Source: Isoetes taiwanensis (Eukaryota; Streptophyta; Lycopodiopsida; Isoetales; Isoetaceae). From it: a DNA stretch of 64,000 bases. Positions 33,099 through 46,190 of the stretch are shown here, piece by piece. The DNA lies in the NCBI GenBank assembly GCA_021234155.1, contig JAJEKV010000006.1, positions 24,450,723 to 24,514,722 on the forward strand, read 5' to 3'. Within the stretch, counting starts at the first letter, position 1. The number at the start of each line of letters is the position of its first letter. Below the pieces are notes generated by a model. The model made no database searches. It was not told the origin of the DNA and worked only from the letters and a program-made list of their open reading frames with translations. A program made the position numbers and the translations under genes.

Positions 33099-33899
33099 TC
33101 TTCAATCCCGCTCATATGAACCCCTTCCGTCTCCCTCTCTTCACTATTCAAGCATACCAAGATCCAGACGTGCCTCGCCTAAAACCTAATCTTATAATTT
33201 ACCGCCTTTTTTCAAACACGCTATCATACACATCATCTTTCGCTGACAAATACCACCACTAAATTTACCAAATGCCATCAATAGATTTATCACTTGTTAA
33301 ACATCATTTGAGTGACAAATATTAGCAAATAAGTTTCACACGTAGTTTAATCATGGATACGATCGAATACTATCATCCAAATCACTTCATAAGTACCTTC
33401 GCTTATTACTAATTAACCAAAATTTATCAGTGTAATTTGGAAGCAGCTTCATAAAAGCAAACACATAGAGTTTGAGAACAAAATCCTAAACACAAAGACA
33501 ACTTCACAACAAAAGTCAAGTTTCTAATAGATGACATAATATCAATTTCAAATTAACTACTTACTTAGATCGACCACGCCAGAGCCGCATTCTTTATGCA
33601 AACGATAACTATACGCTGTCCAACGGAGATTCCAAACTGAACCGATTAAACTCTCCTCCCAATCATTTAGACCTCTTTATTCCGCCTATGACAACCCTTC
33701 GATTCAGCTTCCCACCTATAGCCGTGGACTTCACGTGAACCACAACTTCCCGGTGGACTCTTGAATCCATTGTATTCTCAGTCTCAAACCACGCTTTAGT
33801 CTAATATTTTGCTAATCCAAAGGTGCTCCATAAAGAGAGAATAATATTCTTGTTGATTATTCTCCGCAATCGATAACCTTGTTAATTTCTATCACAAAA

Positions 33900-34830
33900 T
33901 CATTAGCGCATCTCACCCCAATCTTATCTTTACATTATCCCCATTTTTGACATCTCATTTGGTAAATCGCCTCTAAGATTTGTTGTCCTTCATTATTGAA
34001 GATAGTAACTACAATTTCTCATGTTGCATCTCCCAACGTTGCATGGAATATATACCATCATAACAATGACATCACACATCCATTCAAACCACTGGTAAAT
34101 CGGGAGCTCTCTCACCCTTTAATGGTTCACAAGAGTCATTTCCACATTTTCGCGACCAAAATTCTTCGACATTCGCCATTTACCTTCTTAACAAGATCTT
34201 TACACATGCCTCATACCACATTGGCTGGTTTGGATCAATAAACGTTATGCAACGCCAAACATTGAAATACCTAATTTTCACAAGAAGAAGCCTTAGAATA
34301 AGCGATCGCAAAAAGCAAGGAATCAACATACTCATCATACTAACAACCTACCCGCCTATATCCCCAAATGTATTTGTAATATGTCCGACATACAAATGCA
34401 TCTATCATGTAATGTACCTGCCGGCATCGTTGTACACTGTCGCCCTCTTGCTCATACCTTTTAGTGTGATTGAATTAGCATGCTACAATATTTAAAGGGA
34501 ACTCAATGTAACCCATACCATGTAACGCGAAGGCGTTAACGCCGAATTTCTGATTTAATTCCATCATTGTTTTATTTGTTGTTGACAAAGAGACACCGCA
34601 GAAGACACCATCTAATCAGCTTCAATCAGCAAATTTAATTCAATCAATAGTATTAGTAGAACCGAATTTACAGTTCTAACACTATCGTAAGATACTATTG
34701 GATGTCACACAACATTTGCAAATGCCTTTCTCTCCTTCATTCACAAAGAAGATCTCCCCATAGGCTCACATTTACACTTTTTCCACCGAATATGTTTCCT
34801 TTTGTTAGAAAATACCTGCACGCTGTAGGT
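33900..34830 (-). pseudogene. RPA70-like ssDNA-binding protein remnant, copy 1
   Basis: Minus-strand pieces of replication protein A large subunit: VNVSLWGDLL near 34,760 (OB-fold DBD-B, usual form VxVTLWG), and further downstream MWYEAC with a broken zinc ribbon and IFNNEGQQILEA at about 33,990-34,235 (DBD-C). RPA70 coats single-stranded DNA, and plant Helitrons commonly carry such a gene beside Rep/helicase. Frames are interrupted several times. The gene lies 1.2 kb downstream of the helicase end, same strand. Confidence 0.7.
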
Positions 34831-35999
34831 TGTATTATAAAATACCTTCATCAAGGAGGCCGATGGTAATGCTTTTAAAACATCTGTTTATCATATTTCC
34901 TACAAACGCTTCACACAAAGACCGAAAGCAAAACAATTCCAATGACATCTCGTAAGCAGGAGAAATTATACAATGTATTCTATCTCAATACCATAACAAA
35001 CAAATCCAGTATTTCATGTAATTAAGACCACTTTTCCATCAAGGTACCAGTGCAATTCATCTACTTTTTGCAAACTTTGCTCCATTGAGTTTCACCTCCT
35101 CTCAGCCCCATCACCGGGTAACTTCAATATTGACAGGCATCAAGCTGCTATTTGATAGTCATGGTTTACTTGCTATATCGCTTGTTCGGCCTGTAACTCC
35201 TTTAGAGATGTAATACACCTACATCTCCACAAAGAACTTCAACGACTACTTATTCATGACATAATCCCCAATTATGCATCAACCTATAACCTACCTTCAT
35301 CAACTCAAGTCTATTGTAGAATTTATCAAATTACCACAAACATTGTTGCTTGAATTTCCGCTCTCAGATATATTAAGATCTAATTTCTAAATATTCATAA
35401 AGCAAGGGAAGTAAGAATCGAATCAACTCAAATTTGTAGGCTACATCATTGTCTCTTAGCTCCACATTAAACAATTTGCCTGTCTTCGCCTCAGCTTCTC
35501 AAACTCTCGTGTAAGGTCCTTTTCCACATTACTTTTACTTTAATTGTCCAATTTGCTTGGTAAGGAGTTAATTGAACCAATGGACAAATTGTTCTCCCAA
35601 CTTCCCATGTTTTCAAAGATCATTTGTACCGCAACATTTTCTCAAAATAAAAATCTTTTACATATAAGAGAAGAGAGATGACATCAAGGTTACCTAATCA
35701 TTTCATGCACACACACGCAAGAGCTCAAATACCTAGAATTACCTAGTCACAAGCGAACACAACCAACACACTTTCTTCGTACACAATTGAAGTTATCAAA
35801 ACTCCATCACAAAATAATGGCAAAAAAAATTACCAACTATTCAAGCAATTTCTAAAAACAACACATCTCTAGTCGCTACAGATGCCAATTTTCGCTCAGA
35901 GGGGATCAACAAGATCTTCTAGTTCGTTTGTCAATGCCGTACACTTGCTCCATGAGCAAAACACATTCGCTGCTCGCTAAATCCAGGGACTATTTTATC

Positions 36000-38900
36000 T
36001 AATGTTAGGCAAGACAACTGCGGGAATGTCGCTGAGTATGCCACCTTTGAGCCGCAAATGACGCCTATGTATCGTAGGTGCAGCAAATACAAGGGGGCCG
36101 GTGAAAGAAATCAGCCTCGACAAATCGTGATGTATATTTTCTGAAGTTCGGTCCTCATGTCCAAGAAGCTCTCGACACCACAAATTGTGTATTTCTGTGT
36201 ATAACAACTCTAGCATTCTTCACAAGCCCCTTTACTCAAAGATCCAACAATCTCATAATTTGACACAATTCCTACTTTAAGACAAAAAGCATGTGTTTTG
36301 GGCAAAGTCGGGTGATCATAACTATGAAGAAACTCTATTTTCAGCAACAACGCCAGCGAATTAATCATCACTTTCACTTATGGAATCCCTCGAATAATAT
36401 CTTTTTCCAGATTCGCACATACGATCAAGAATAGACCTATTAAACTCATCCACATGCACATTTAATGGAGATAAAAATGCCTCTTCTTTCACACAAAGTT
36501 GGTCTACAAACAATATCCGCCGGTATGTTAATTTCTCGCGTTCTTCCATAGATGTTGTTGTGGAAAACAAATCAAATGTCACAACATCCGACATTGCCAA
36601 TTCTCACCTATGGACGATTATTTAGTGTTATTAACTCAATTCCAAGTCCGCAAGATTTCTAACCGATACATCTAACTTGTGAATAATAAATACCTCCAAA
36701 TCTCGTGATGATTTAATAGAAAGCAGCTATCATAGCACCCTCCCTGCACCGTACTATAGGGCGCCATTCGCCTAAAGTCGCCTGCAGAAAGCCACAAAAA
36801 ACATTTTCTCCAAATGGAACATCATTTCTGGCCACACCTCAGAGAATCACACTTGCCGATTCAATCGCAGCTCTATTTGCCATCGTAATTATCCCAAATG
36901 ATTAAATGGCATTTAATCAGCAGCTCGCCGACGTGACGGGCTCAATAGTCGAAAGTGCACAGCAACACTATTCCCGCCATGAATTTTGAAACAATGAGTG
37001 CGCAGTTTTTCCCTGCATAAGAGGCCGCCCAATGCAGCTTGTTGCACAGGCAAAAACAATCAACAACTGGACCCCTCTCGATTAACAAACATATAGCATT
37101 GAATAGGAAAGTCTTTACCTATACCCAGCGCTTTCCATCAATAAACATGTCTTGTTATCCCCCTCGCCCATGCAACCGTCTTCTGAACATAATCATATAT
37201 TTGTCCTTGATTCACGTTCATCTTATCACGCATCTTCTTTGACTCTTTCTATGTAAGATCTATGGTGAGGAAACTTTGACAACTTCGGCAACACTAGCTG
37301 TGACCTAATGTGGATTTCCGTACAGCCCAAAACCAAAGAACAAGAGAGCCATGTTGCACAAGCACATTTTCAATGCACAAAGAGCTTGTCGCCTCAAAGC
37401 AAAGTGCATGTCTCGGGGCCAAATATCATAGAAGTCCTTTATCAGCCATCATGAAAATTCCAACACAACTCACTTGCCGTGAGCACCATCAAGGATAAGC
37501 AATGCAAAAAGGAAATGTAATCGATCGCATCGGTGGTAACCAACATCGCCTCTTGCATTGTCACAACCGCCTCGATCTATCATAATAAACCCATAACGCT
37601 TACCACTTCTTTGATAGGTATCATAGGTAGTCCCATTATACTTCTTTTTAAGTCTTCCCAACACTCACCGAGTATGCAAGCCAAGAATCGCCGAAATAGA
37701 ATAGCTCCCCCTCATCGCGGCATCACCAACCTTATTCTACAAAATAAGGGTTTGCTGCATTTCTTCTCAACTATGTTCCTAGGAAGTCGCTGCCTAGCTA
37801 GTTCAAGGTGATCACCATCGCGATAATGCTCTATCCGCATAGATACAAAGCTGTACCGCTCATAGTAATCAAGATAGGTTAGCCCCAGAATTCTATAGCA
37901 GAGGCCTCAAGAAACAATGATCAAGCAACGATCCTGTTGGGCCTCCTATATGATCTACTCATTCTTTGTTGACGATGAAGTGGAAGACACTTTGACACCG
38001 TGATACTTTTCTTGACATGAAACTTTAGTATTCGCCATCCCCGGCTTGATCTATAGATACCTTTGCACTTTGGTAATCACGATCTCATCATCAAATTGTC
38101 GCTCACCATCAATTCAATACTCCACCTTTGTCAAAACCTTTATAAATATAGTCGTATAGATACATGAAGATATGAACAAATGGCTAACATCAATATTGAT
38201 ATGACAATCAAACCGCTTTTAACAAGAAAGGTGAGTATGACACAAATATATCTATTCAACTTTCCTTCTTCGACATCGCATTACAACCCTTCGAGTCCAA
38301 ATGTGTTCTTGTAGTCAAGTCTCGAGGATAATGCCAACAAAGATGCCCCATCCTTAGAGCATCGCTCGTGAGGATTGTGCACTCATATATTTTCGCATTC
38401 ATTTGAGCAAGCACCTCATCATTTTCGAATCTCGATATTAGCAAGTCAATAACCTCAAATGGAATCTCTGCGTTCGGTTTTAAGTACAATATGGCCAATA
38501 GCGAGGCAGCTCCACGCTTCGGGAATTCTAACATGGACTGTATACGCAAGCTGACCAACATAAAAAAGAAGAAATTCTTCTCAAAGATTGGAAACGAAAG
38601 CATGGAATGATCTCGACAACAATAATTGGCAATGATTCGGGCAAAGTAGCTGTCTAACGCTAACACCGCCTTGATCTCGCCAATCCGATTCGTAGTCATT
38701 GTAATAAAATGTGCTGTAGGCCTTCACTTCTGTAAGAGCTTAACGCGATCCGCACTGACCAGCACCACGCTTCTGTAGAACTAATAATCATCGACACATC
38801 GCCCACCCCTGTTCTCAATAAAATCATCATCCTCTCAACATTTGAATCATCAACCATAGACCTCAGAAATTCTCATATCCATTAGTTGCCAAGAAATTCA

Positions 38901-39110
38901 GCCTTTCTTCAATCTTCTAGGAATACATCCAATAAGGTATTCACAAGTCGACTTAATCAAGAAACTCAGACTCATGAAGCAAACGTGATCTATACCAATC
39001 CACCATGACATCTGCCGGTCATTATCGTGGAACCATCTCATCAGTCTCCAGCTAGGAAATATAAGCGTGGTATTGCAAGGGTTCATATTGCCGCATCCAA
39101 AGATATTCAT
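36000..39110 (-). pseudogene. Helitron Rep/helicase, copy 1 (broken)
   Basis: Minus-strand pieces in Helitron order: YEPLQY then LIFPSW (~39,060, matching PLQYPLLFP), FITMTTN (~38,690), TTRTHLDSKG (~38,290), YLYDYIYKGFDK (~38,145-38,165, the two-tyrosine Rep motif), MNVNQGQIYDYVQKTVAWA (~37,180), a worn Walker A (~37,110), LIIWDN (~36,885, Walker B with the glutamate lost), TFDLFSTTTSMEE (~36,560) and YYSRDSISESDD (36,361). The helicase C-terminus (HNLWCRELLGHED) reaches 36,000. The HUH histidines are not readable at ~38,500. Many frame breaks; no function expected. Confidence 0.85.
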
Positions 39111-40402
39111 AAAAACCGGTTGTTGATCTTGGTGAAGCCAAAACCTGGGCGGTATTCTTGGATTAATTAGACCGAGTTATTTGCATGCACTATGGCGCAA
39201 AGAACTTCATCAATACTTAACCGCCCATTCTTAATGTCAAGAACACGGACTCAACCGCATTTGCTTCACTGGCCTTTATCATATGACAAGAAGGATTATC
39301 AAAGATCTAGAGTCGCCGTTTGGCCTCGTGTCACCCATGCAACGGCAATAACTCCTTTCCGCGAACCCGCCTCTCTCATCACTATTGTCATGAATATACC
39401 AATGCAATGATCAGCTGTGTTTTGACGTAGGATATATTTTATAGTATGTCCTACCCATCAAAACAACCGAGATGGCATCCTAATCAGACAAACTCTCCAA
39501 CGGCAACACCAAGCCCAAGGAAGGCAAACAGATGGTTTTAATGCACGACTTCTTCGCACTCAACCGCTTTCTTCATAAATATCCACAACTAATCCAGGCA
39601 ATTCGTGTAGCTTTGGTAAGATACGTTCCGCGATGCAAATGTATTAGTTTGACTCTCACCAGCAATAACGCACGCGACAATGCACACAAATCTGTTCCAT
39701 TACGAATTACCAGCGTGATGGAATAGGACGAAGCTTGCATCTTTAGTATACGCTAATGTATAACCGCCATGCTCGCCACAAATACCACTTCCGAGCACTT
39801 CCACATCTCTTTGGCATCTCTGCCCACTCACACTTCCTCCTCAAGATGCTCTCCCACCTAACTTCTACCCGAGGACCACCCGAACTCCCTTTCTCCGGCC
39901 GCTTCTCAACCTTATCTTCTCTCTCGAGACAATCAGCAAGACGCCATCTCCGGCCAGACTATTTCAATCTTCAAGGCTCATCACAGAAAGACATGTCCGA
40001 CTTGGATCAATCTCTACTCTAGGCCTTGGCATTGCAACTGCATCTGCCCTTTGGAAACACGATACACACAAAATATTCAACCTACTACCGCCACCCAAAT
40101 CCTAGAATACTTAATACACCGCCAGATCAACAAACACAACCTTTACTTATCACAATCCAAAATACCATAACCTTTACCGTAATAACGTGATGATGTGCCC
40201 AACCCAGCCCACCTCCTCCCACGACGCACGCCCCCAACCAATTTTCACTAAACCCTGCCCTCCCCGCACATACAAAGTAACACTAACAAAGAAAACAAAC
40301 TACTCCAACATATAAATAGTCCCTGGGAATTTTAAGGCCTAACAAATTTAAGTAAATTTCTAAGAAGTGTATACTTTATCTACTTCAAGAACCATTGCAC
40401 AT

Positions 40403-40477
40403 ATCGACCGAGGGTCGATCTGACCGATCGACCCGGACGGATCGATCCTGATCGATCGATCTGATCTGAGATCTGAC
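40403..40477. repeat. GATC-rich insert unique to Helitron copy 1
   Basis: About 75 bases contain nine GATC tetramers (for example CTGATCGATCGATCTGATCT). The copy-2 counterpart near 57,525 goes straight from CATTGCACATA to ATGAACCATTAG. It is much more GC-rich than its neighbours. It could be a true short insertion, a simple-repeat expansion or an assembly artefact. Confidence 0.6.
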
Positions 40478-41267
40478 AAATTTCATTAGTTTTTATAACA
40501 GAATCTACATGATCCTATACTGATAGAAGGCCCATGTTTTGGGTGTGTAAAGCAAGGTTCCAAACAGAAGTGGAGTCTTATTCATCACTCATACACTTCT
40601 CGATCTTAAATCCCATCTCACATCTTTTTTGTCTACCATGTAAATCCTCGCTTAGTCAACTACACCCGCTTCTCTTAGTCCGTTGCTTTCTATCTTTCAA
40701 ATTTAAAAAATCGCTTTAAATATTCTGTATTCTGCCACTCTTAAAACTCAACCCTGTATATTGCCAAAGATGATTTGTAGCTTTGAAATGGAATACATTG
40801 CTCTATCGCGGAAGACTGAAGGGTATTGTAAGCTTCAAATTGTGCCACCATCTGCATCTATACTCATTTCACCTCAATCTTCTAAGCTCATCAACAAGTA
40901 TATCTAACTTGGTGATAGCAAGCCCGACGAGGCTCTTAGACAGCCAGCCACTTCCTTCACAATGTTTGACCAAGATATGCTCCAAGAGAGGTCTCCACTA
41001 TCGCTATGCACCTGAAATGGGCAAGAGATGCACGCTTTTCTCAGATTCTTTTTGTGTCAAGTACCTTTTGTGGTATTTTGATTCATGAGTCGAGAACTTT
41101 CAACCAGCCAATAATCCAAAATGTACACTCTTATTTACTATAGTCAGAGAAATTCACTCGTTAGTCAAAAAAGAAGCCCAGACTTCTCTTGATTGCTGCG
41201 TCAGGCATTCTCATCAGCCAAATGAGAAAGCCAGTCACTAATTCTAGGTAGATCCTGGGTTCACACC

Positions 41268-42560
41268 CCTTTTTTCCCTTTCTATGAAAATGCGGATAGA
41301 ACAAGCGACCAACATATTTTTTTTGCATCATAGCATAGTGCCACCCATATATCCGCTAAATCCATCCGCCTACACTAATTCTTCGTGGAACACTATGTAA
41401 TCTAATTGTCTGAGCAGCATGTGCTTCGAAGATCATTACCCTTCTAATCCGTGATAAACTCTCATATAATCCTTCCGGACCCAGTAAGTATCCAAAATTC
41501 TTTTAATTGAATTTTGTTGATTATCAAATGATGTCCAATTTCAATGCAATCCTAATGCAATGTAATCTCTCTTAGCATTCACAAAATTTAACTAACTTCC
41601 CAAGCTTCCTAGTCGTCATCTACCCCAATTAATCTATGATGCTTATCACAAAAAGAGCCTAAACAAAACTTCGCAACACTAAACACACCCATTTAAGCCA
41701 CAACCTAATTCACTCTACTACAAATATCCAATCCCACAAAGCACCCAAACTGAATGTTTAATTAACGAAACTGTTCAGACAACTCTTCCACTTATCGCCA
41801 CGCTCCAATACTAATCAATGAACCTTATTCTGTGAATCCAGCACTGCACATACAAAGCAACACCAACATCAAACAAACCGCTTCAATATATATAAATAAT
41901 CCCCTTTAAATTTAAGCCCCCAACAAAATATGCCAAGATATTAAAACAGAGAACTTAAGATCACATCTTTGTAATCTCAGATAAACTCTCATATAATCCT
42001 TTCATCCAAGTAACTTAGATCAATTCTATGGAATAAGTTTCAAACTTTCACTACTTCCAAATACACAGAAGCTTAAACAGACAAATTTGACAAACTATAT
42101 GAAAGAACCAGAATCAATATGGGAAGTTTACCGACATCAACTGTAATTCGCATAAAGTACTACAAACACAACGTAAGATTCAATTTCTCAGACAATTCTC
42201 TTTTTTCCCATTTCTTATGAAAATGTGATAAATAAAGACTAAATATTTTTTTGGCATCATAGTATATGCCACTCCATATATCCAACATACTGGCCACACC
42301 ACCTCTTCCTGTGAAACACTATGCACTCCTAATTAGAAGATAGCATGTGCCGAAGATCATTACTCCTTTGTAATCATGATAAACTCTTTACATAATCCTT
42401 CAATCTAGTAAGTAGATTATCACCGTATGTCCACAAGTTCATGCAATCTACCAACAGCCTTTCTTACTTTTACATCTACAAATTTAACTAACTTTCAAGC
42501 TTCCTAAGCAATGTCATTCACCCAATTCTAATTAATAGTCTATATTTCTATGCCATGCTA
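41268..42560. repeat. Subterminal ~0.93-kb spaced direct repeats, copy 1
   Basis: Segments 41,268-41,645 and 42,201-42,560 share the run from CTTATGAAAATG through CCACCCATATATCC-type and GATAAACTCTCATATAATCC motifs to AACTTTCAAGCTTCC. The same pair exists in copy 2, so the repeat is part of the Helitron's 5' region. Confidence 0.65.
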
Positions 42561-43324
42561 TCATGCTAATTTCATTCAACTCCAAATAAACCCCACTCAA
42601 GTCACAAAGCTAATCGGGCCAAAATGCTAAGACCTTCTAATCACCAGCCAAATGAAAGAGTCACAAAAGAGCCCACCAACTAAAACCCCGGAGATCACAA
42701 TATAGGAACACAGAGGCTCTAGACATCGAGGGAGGAACAATGCAAGAAATAAGCTTTAATTTAAACTTTCACTCCTCGCCTTTGTCCCTAATCCTGAACT
42801 TCATCTCAACGACGGTGATGAAAGCCCAAAATTACATATCCAGTCCTCATAACGCCAATATCAAAACCCTCTTTAACATCCCTCTTCGCTTCACCCCATA
42901 CATCCCCCTCAGCCAACCAACTCGGCCAGATTTGTTTAAGATTATCCAACGAACAAAGAACTATGGCCTATGCCCTCATACACTCCTGTTAACATGATGG
43001 CATATAAATCCCCCATGATCGTCGATCAGGGATCCTGTATGACTCATGTTGCTTAGATTTTTGGTTATTACGGGTGCCCATCTCGCCCCCTGATCGGGTC
43101 CAAGATCCATGGCCCACGCTGAATGCCCATCGCTTAAGGAAAGGCTTAAAAATTTTATGTTGTGGGGGATTTGAACCCCTAGTCATTGACCCCAGCCCCC
43201 ATTCTAAACTTTTCACTCAGGACCAAGCATTAATTCTAAGGAACAATTTATGTTTTAAATATACTTAAGGGTAACAATCCAGCTTAAGATAAAAATCGAA
43301 AGTATAACATTCTAACTAGTTCAA

Positions 43325-43995
43325 AAAAAAGAGTTCTAGAATAGAAAGTTCTAGAATCTTCTAGAAAATTCCAAAATTCTAGAAAATTCTAGAACATAAG
43401 AGAATCTCTGGAAATCTATGAAAATTTCTTCCAGAAAGTTTCAAATTGTTCTTAATAGGTTCTAGAATGCTCGAATGTAGGAATCCATGGGAAGGCAAGA
43501 GAATCTAGGAAATACTTCAAAAGTTTCAGGACATTTTGAGAAGTCTCTAATGTTCCAAAGTCTTTAGAATGTTCTAAAAAGTTCTAGAATGTAAAGGAAT
43601 CCAGGAGAATCTAACGGAATCTAAGAAAAATCTCATAAAATGAGAGAATCTAGGAAAATATTTACAAGCCTAAGGGAATCTCTAAAATCTAGGGATCTAA
43701 GGGAATCTTCATAAAATTCTAAGGCAATCTAAGAAAATGTTGATGAAATCTTTAGTATCTAGGGGAATCTTTTATAGAATCTCTTTGAATCTCATATAAT
43801 CTAAGGGAACTTAAAGGATCTAAGGAATCTTATGATTCTATGGGGATCTTCAGAATCTTGGAGAATCTACTAAATCTAATGGAATCTTATAAAATTTAGA
43901 GAAATCTCCACTAAACCTCCAAGAGAACCTTTGGTAGAATCTTTTAGAATCTATGAATTTAGAGTATTCTCAAGACATTCTTTTAGAATGTAGGG
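43325..43995. repeat. Dense TTCTAGAA / GAATCTAAGG array, copy 2
   Basis: Homologous in order to the array at 26,379-27,060, with small indels. The same TTCTAGAA cluster comes first and GAATCTAAGG units follow. That the same succession of variant units is kept shows the array existed before the 17-kb duplication and did not arise separately. Confidence 0.75.
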
Positions 43996-45367
43996 CAATT
44001 TTAAAGAACTTGGCAAAATAGAAACATGCTAAAACTCCCTCGGTAACATGCACCATAGGACGATTAAATTTTGTATATGGATACCTATTTAGCATTTCCA
44101 TTTGGTGTTTATTTTCAAATCATGAATGCCAACCAAATTCCTATTGTTATGTATGTTGATCGGATGTGTATTGTCGCCGGCGATCATGTTCTCGAACAAT
44201 TGCCTTTGTGCTAAATGTATTGGCCATTTAACATATTGTTTTTGTCAAACATTGAAGTTGTTAATTAGTGTATAAGTCCTCGCTGTAATATAAACGTTTA
44301 GTACTTGGCTAATGTGGCTTTGGAAGTTTATGCCAAGCTAACTCACTTTGATACCCCATAATTGAAGACTTACTTTCAAACATTTTTTTTGTTCAATTTG
44401 CTATCTTCCAAAGGTTTCCGGGCAAATGAAGTAAATGTATTGAACAAAACAAGGTTTTTTCTTGCCCGCGTCCACCTGGGCCTGGGCGTAAACTTTGTTG
44501 TATTCAGATTCCCCCAAAAAGAAAGAAAATTTATGACTATATGCACTCCTCCCCCATTTTCTTGGTTCAATTTGAATAAATCTTATTGTATTGTGGAGCA
44601 AAACACAAGATCATTTCGATGACATTTGAAAATAACATCTAGCCAGTCAAACTACCACCAGGTAAACGAAAATGGGCCATTTTTATAGGTAAATGTCACA
44701 AGGAAGCCAACTCCCATTGATTTTCATAGGTACTTTCATTTAAAGGCAATGGATGGTCAGCAAATGTGAAGATGTCGCTGCCATTTCATGAATGGAGCAA
44801 CACATTTTTAATTTAAGGTTAATGCTATTTTCACCATTGTGTCATGTCCATAGTATTCATGACTACCATTGTTTGGAGAGCTATTTATTCTTCGATATTT
44901 TCATATATGTTCATATATTTGCATTGAACTTGCTATTTGGGACTCAATTATACTCGCTCATCGAACGATATTTTATGCAAACACAATATTCTTTAAAAGA
45001 TATGGAAGATCTATCATAGATTATCTTTTAGTGATTGCAAATTAGAAGTCATGTAATAACAATTGAAATGCTAACTTCATAAATTGCAAACCTTAACATT
45101 ATTTGGTATATGATATTGACCATTGTATTTGGAATTGAACTTGCAATAGTGAAATATTAGGACAGAATAAAGCAAAAGGAATTCAAATACATTGAAGTCA
45201 AATTATTTTATTGATCAAGCAAAGAATAACTATAGAGCAAAAAATTTTTCAAAAAAAATATACATAGATATTATTTAACTTTCACCATAAAACATGTTTA
45301 TAAAAGTGATACCCTCTCACACTTTAAGGTAGGGAAATTGAGCTTAGAATATTAACCATGTATTCTT

Positions 45368-45655
45368 TTAAAGGTAAACTACCATGTTCATGCCTACACT
45401 GCCAAATTGCGCATTTAGCAGCACAATAATATGCTGGAAAATAGAACCACCAAATATCTTAAAGATGGCTCTAGTTTGCAAGTAAGTCAGATTATTTGGC
45501 CTAGCTAGTACTTCCTCAAAGAACTTCCTTTCCATTGAGGCAAACTTCAGAATGCTCCTTCTTATCACGCCGATAAATGCATGATCGAAATCGAAATAGA
45601 GTAAGTAGAAAGAACTCTGATTACCCAGATAGAAAACAATAATTAGCCTAAACAC
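45368..45655 (-). pseudogene. Unassigned frame, Helitron copy 2 counterpart
   Basis: A 95-codon frame, longer than in copy 1, starting MFRLIIVFYLGNQSSFYLLY and containing FFEEVLARPNN and FGSVGMNMVV. Family unknown. The extra N-terminal stretch is present but frame-broken in copy 1. Confidence 0.3.
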
Positions 45656-46039
45656 CGTAACATTTAATTGGCCAAGAGATAAACTATAAACTTTTCTCTC
45701 ATGTTAAAGCCCTTCAACTATAAATGGAAGTTTCATTTTTATCAATTATTGAATGAATTATGACCAAATAAGGGATTTATGAATAAACACATGACAAACA
45801 ACTTGACATTCAATGTCGCTGGTATAGTCCATCTAACATTTTTAGGTTCTTATATTCAATCCAACTACAATATTACAAATCATGGAAAGGGCATTCAATA
45901 TATATTTATCTGAGAGTCCGATCATACATTGGAGAACATAAAACAAAGTGGAACTAAGAATCGATCACATAAGGAAAACATTCAAAGAAAACAAAATGTC
46001 GCTTCTAAACATAAAAAGCCCTGAACACTAATTAACTTC

Positions 46040-46190
46040 GAGGCTTTAGCCTATGTAAAGTCTGCACCTTCCGTAACTTTCATATTCCATTGAAGTTCAT
46101 CTCCATGCAATTTAAATTCTAAGATATCACCAAGTCGTAAGCCAAAACAATTTTTGAAAGCATTCCAACCATGGTCGAGACGATGCTTGC
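46040..46190 (-). pseudogene. Captured B3-domain fragment, Helitron copy 2
   Basis: Reads HGWNAFKNCFGLRLGDILEF, then KLHGDELQWNMKVTEGADFT and a stop. The pattern GW--F, L-LGD-LEF, --W-MKV is the second half of a plant B3 domain and its end. It is unbroken over ~45 codons, better than copy 1. It resembles the B3 fragment at 21.2-21.4 kb in the flanking DNA, which might be a relative of the captured source. Confidence 0.6.

Larger units (their letters stand above)
39111..43017. other. 5' part of Helitron copy 1, mostly non-coding
   Basis: The N-terminal part of Rep/helicase may reach about 39,600, but motifs fade. Beyond it lie AT-rich DNA, a GATC-rich insert (40,403-40,477) and ~0.93-kb spaced subrepeats (41,268 and 42,201). 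No gene recognised. Confidence 0.5.
26097..43018 (-). mobile_element. Helitron copy 1 (~16.9 kb, degraded)
   Basis: A rolling-circle transposon read on the minus strand. From its 5' end (43,018) come a ~3-kb non-coding lead, Rep/helicase, RPA70-like gene, an opposite-strand helicase fragment, a B3-domain fragment, an HSE-like array and a tRNA-like module. The 5' end is TCATGGGGGATTTAT, starting with the TC typical of Helitrons; copy 2 has the same start. The candidate 3' end is CTAG at 26,097-26,100 after the palindrome AGGATCCT. The whole unit is repeated head-to-tail as copy 2. Homology between copies is continuous, with many short indels. Frames are broken throughout. Confidence 0.8.

Noticed and set aside
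38256-38699. A separate 147-codon gene
   Set aside because: It contains TTRTHLDSKG and ITMTTN motifs and is simply a piece of the Helitron Rep region.
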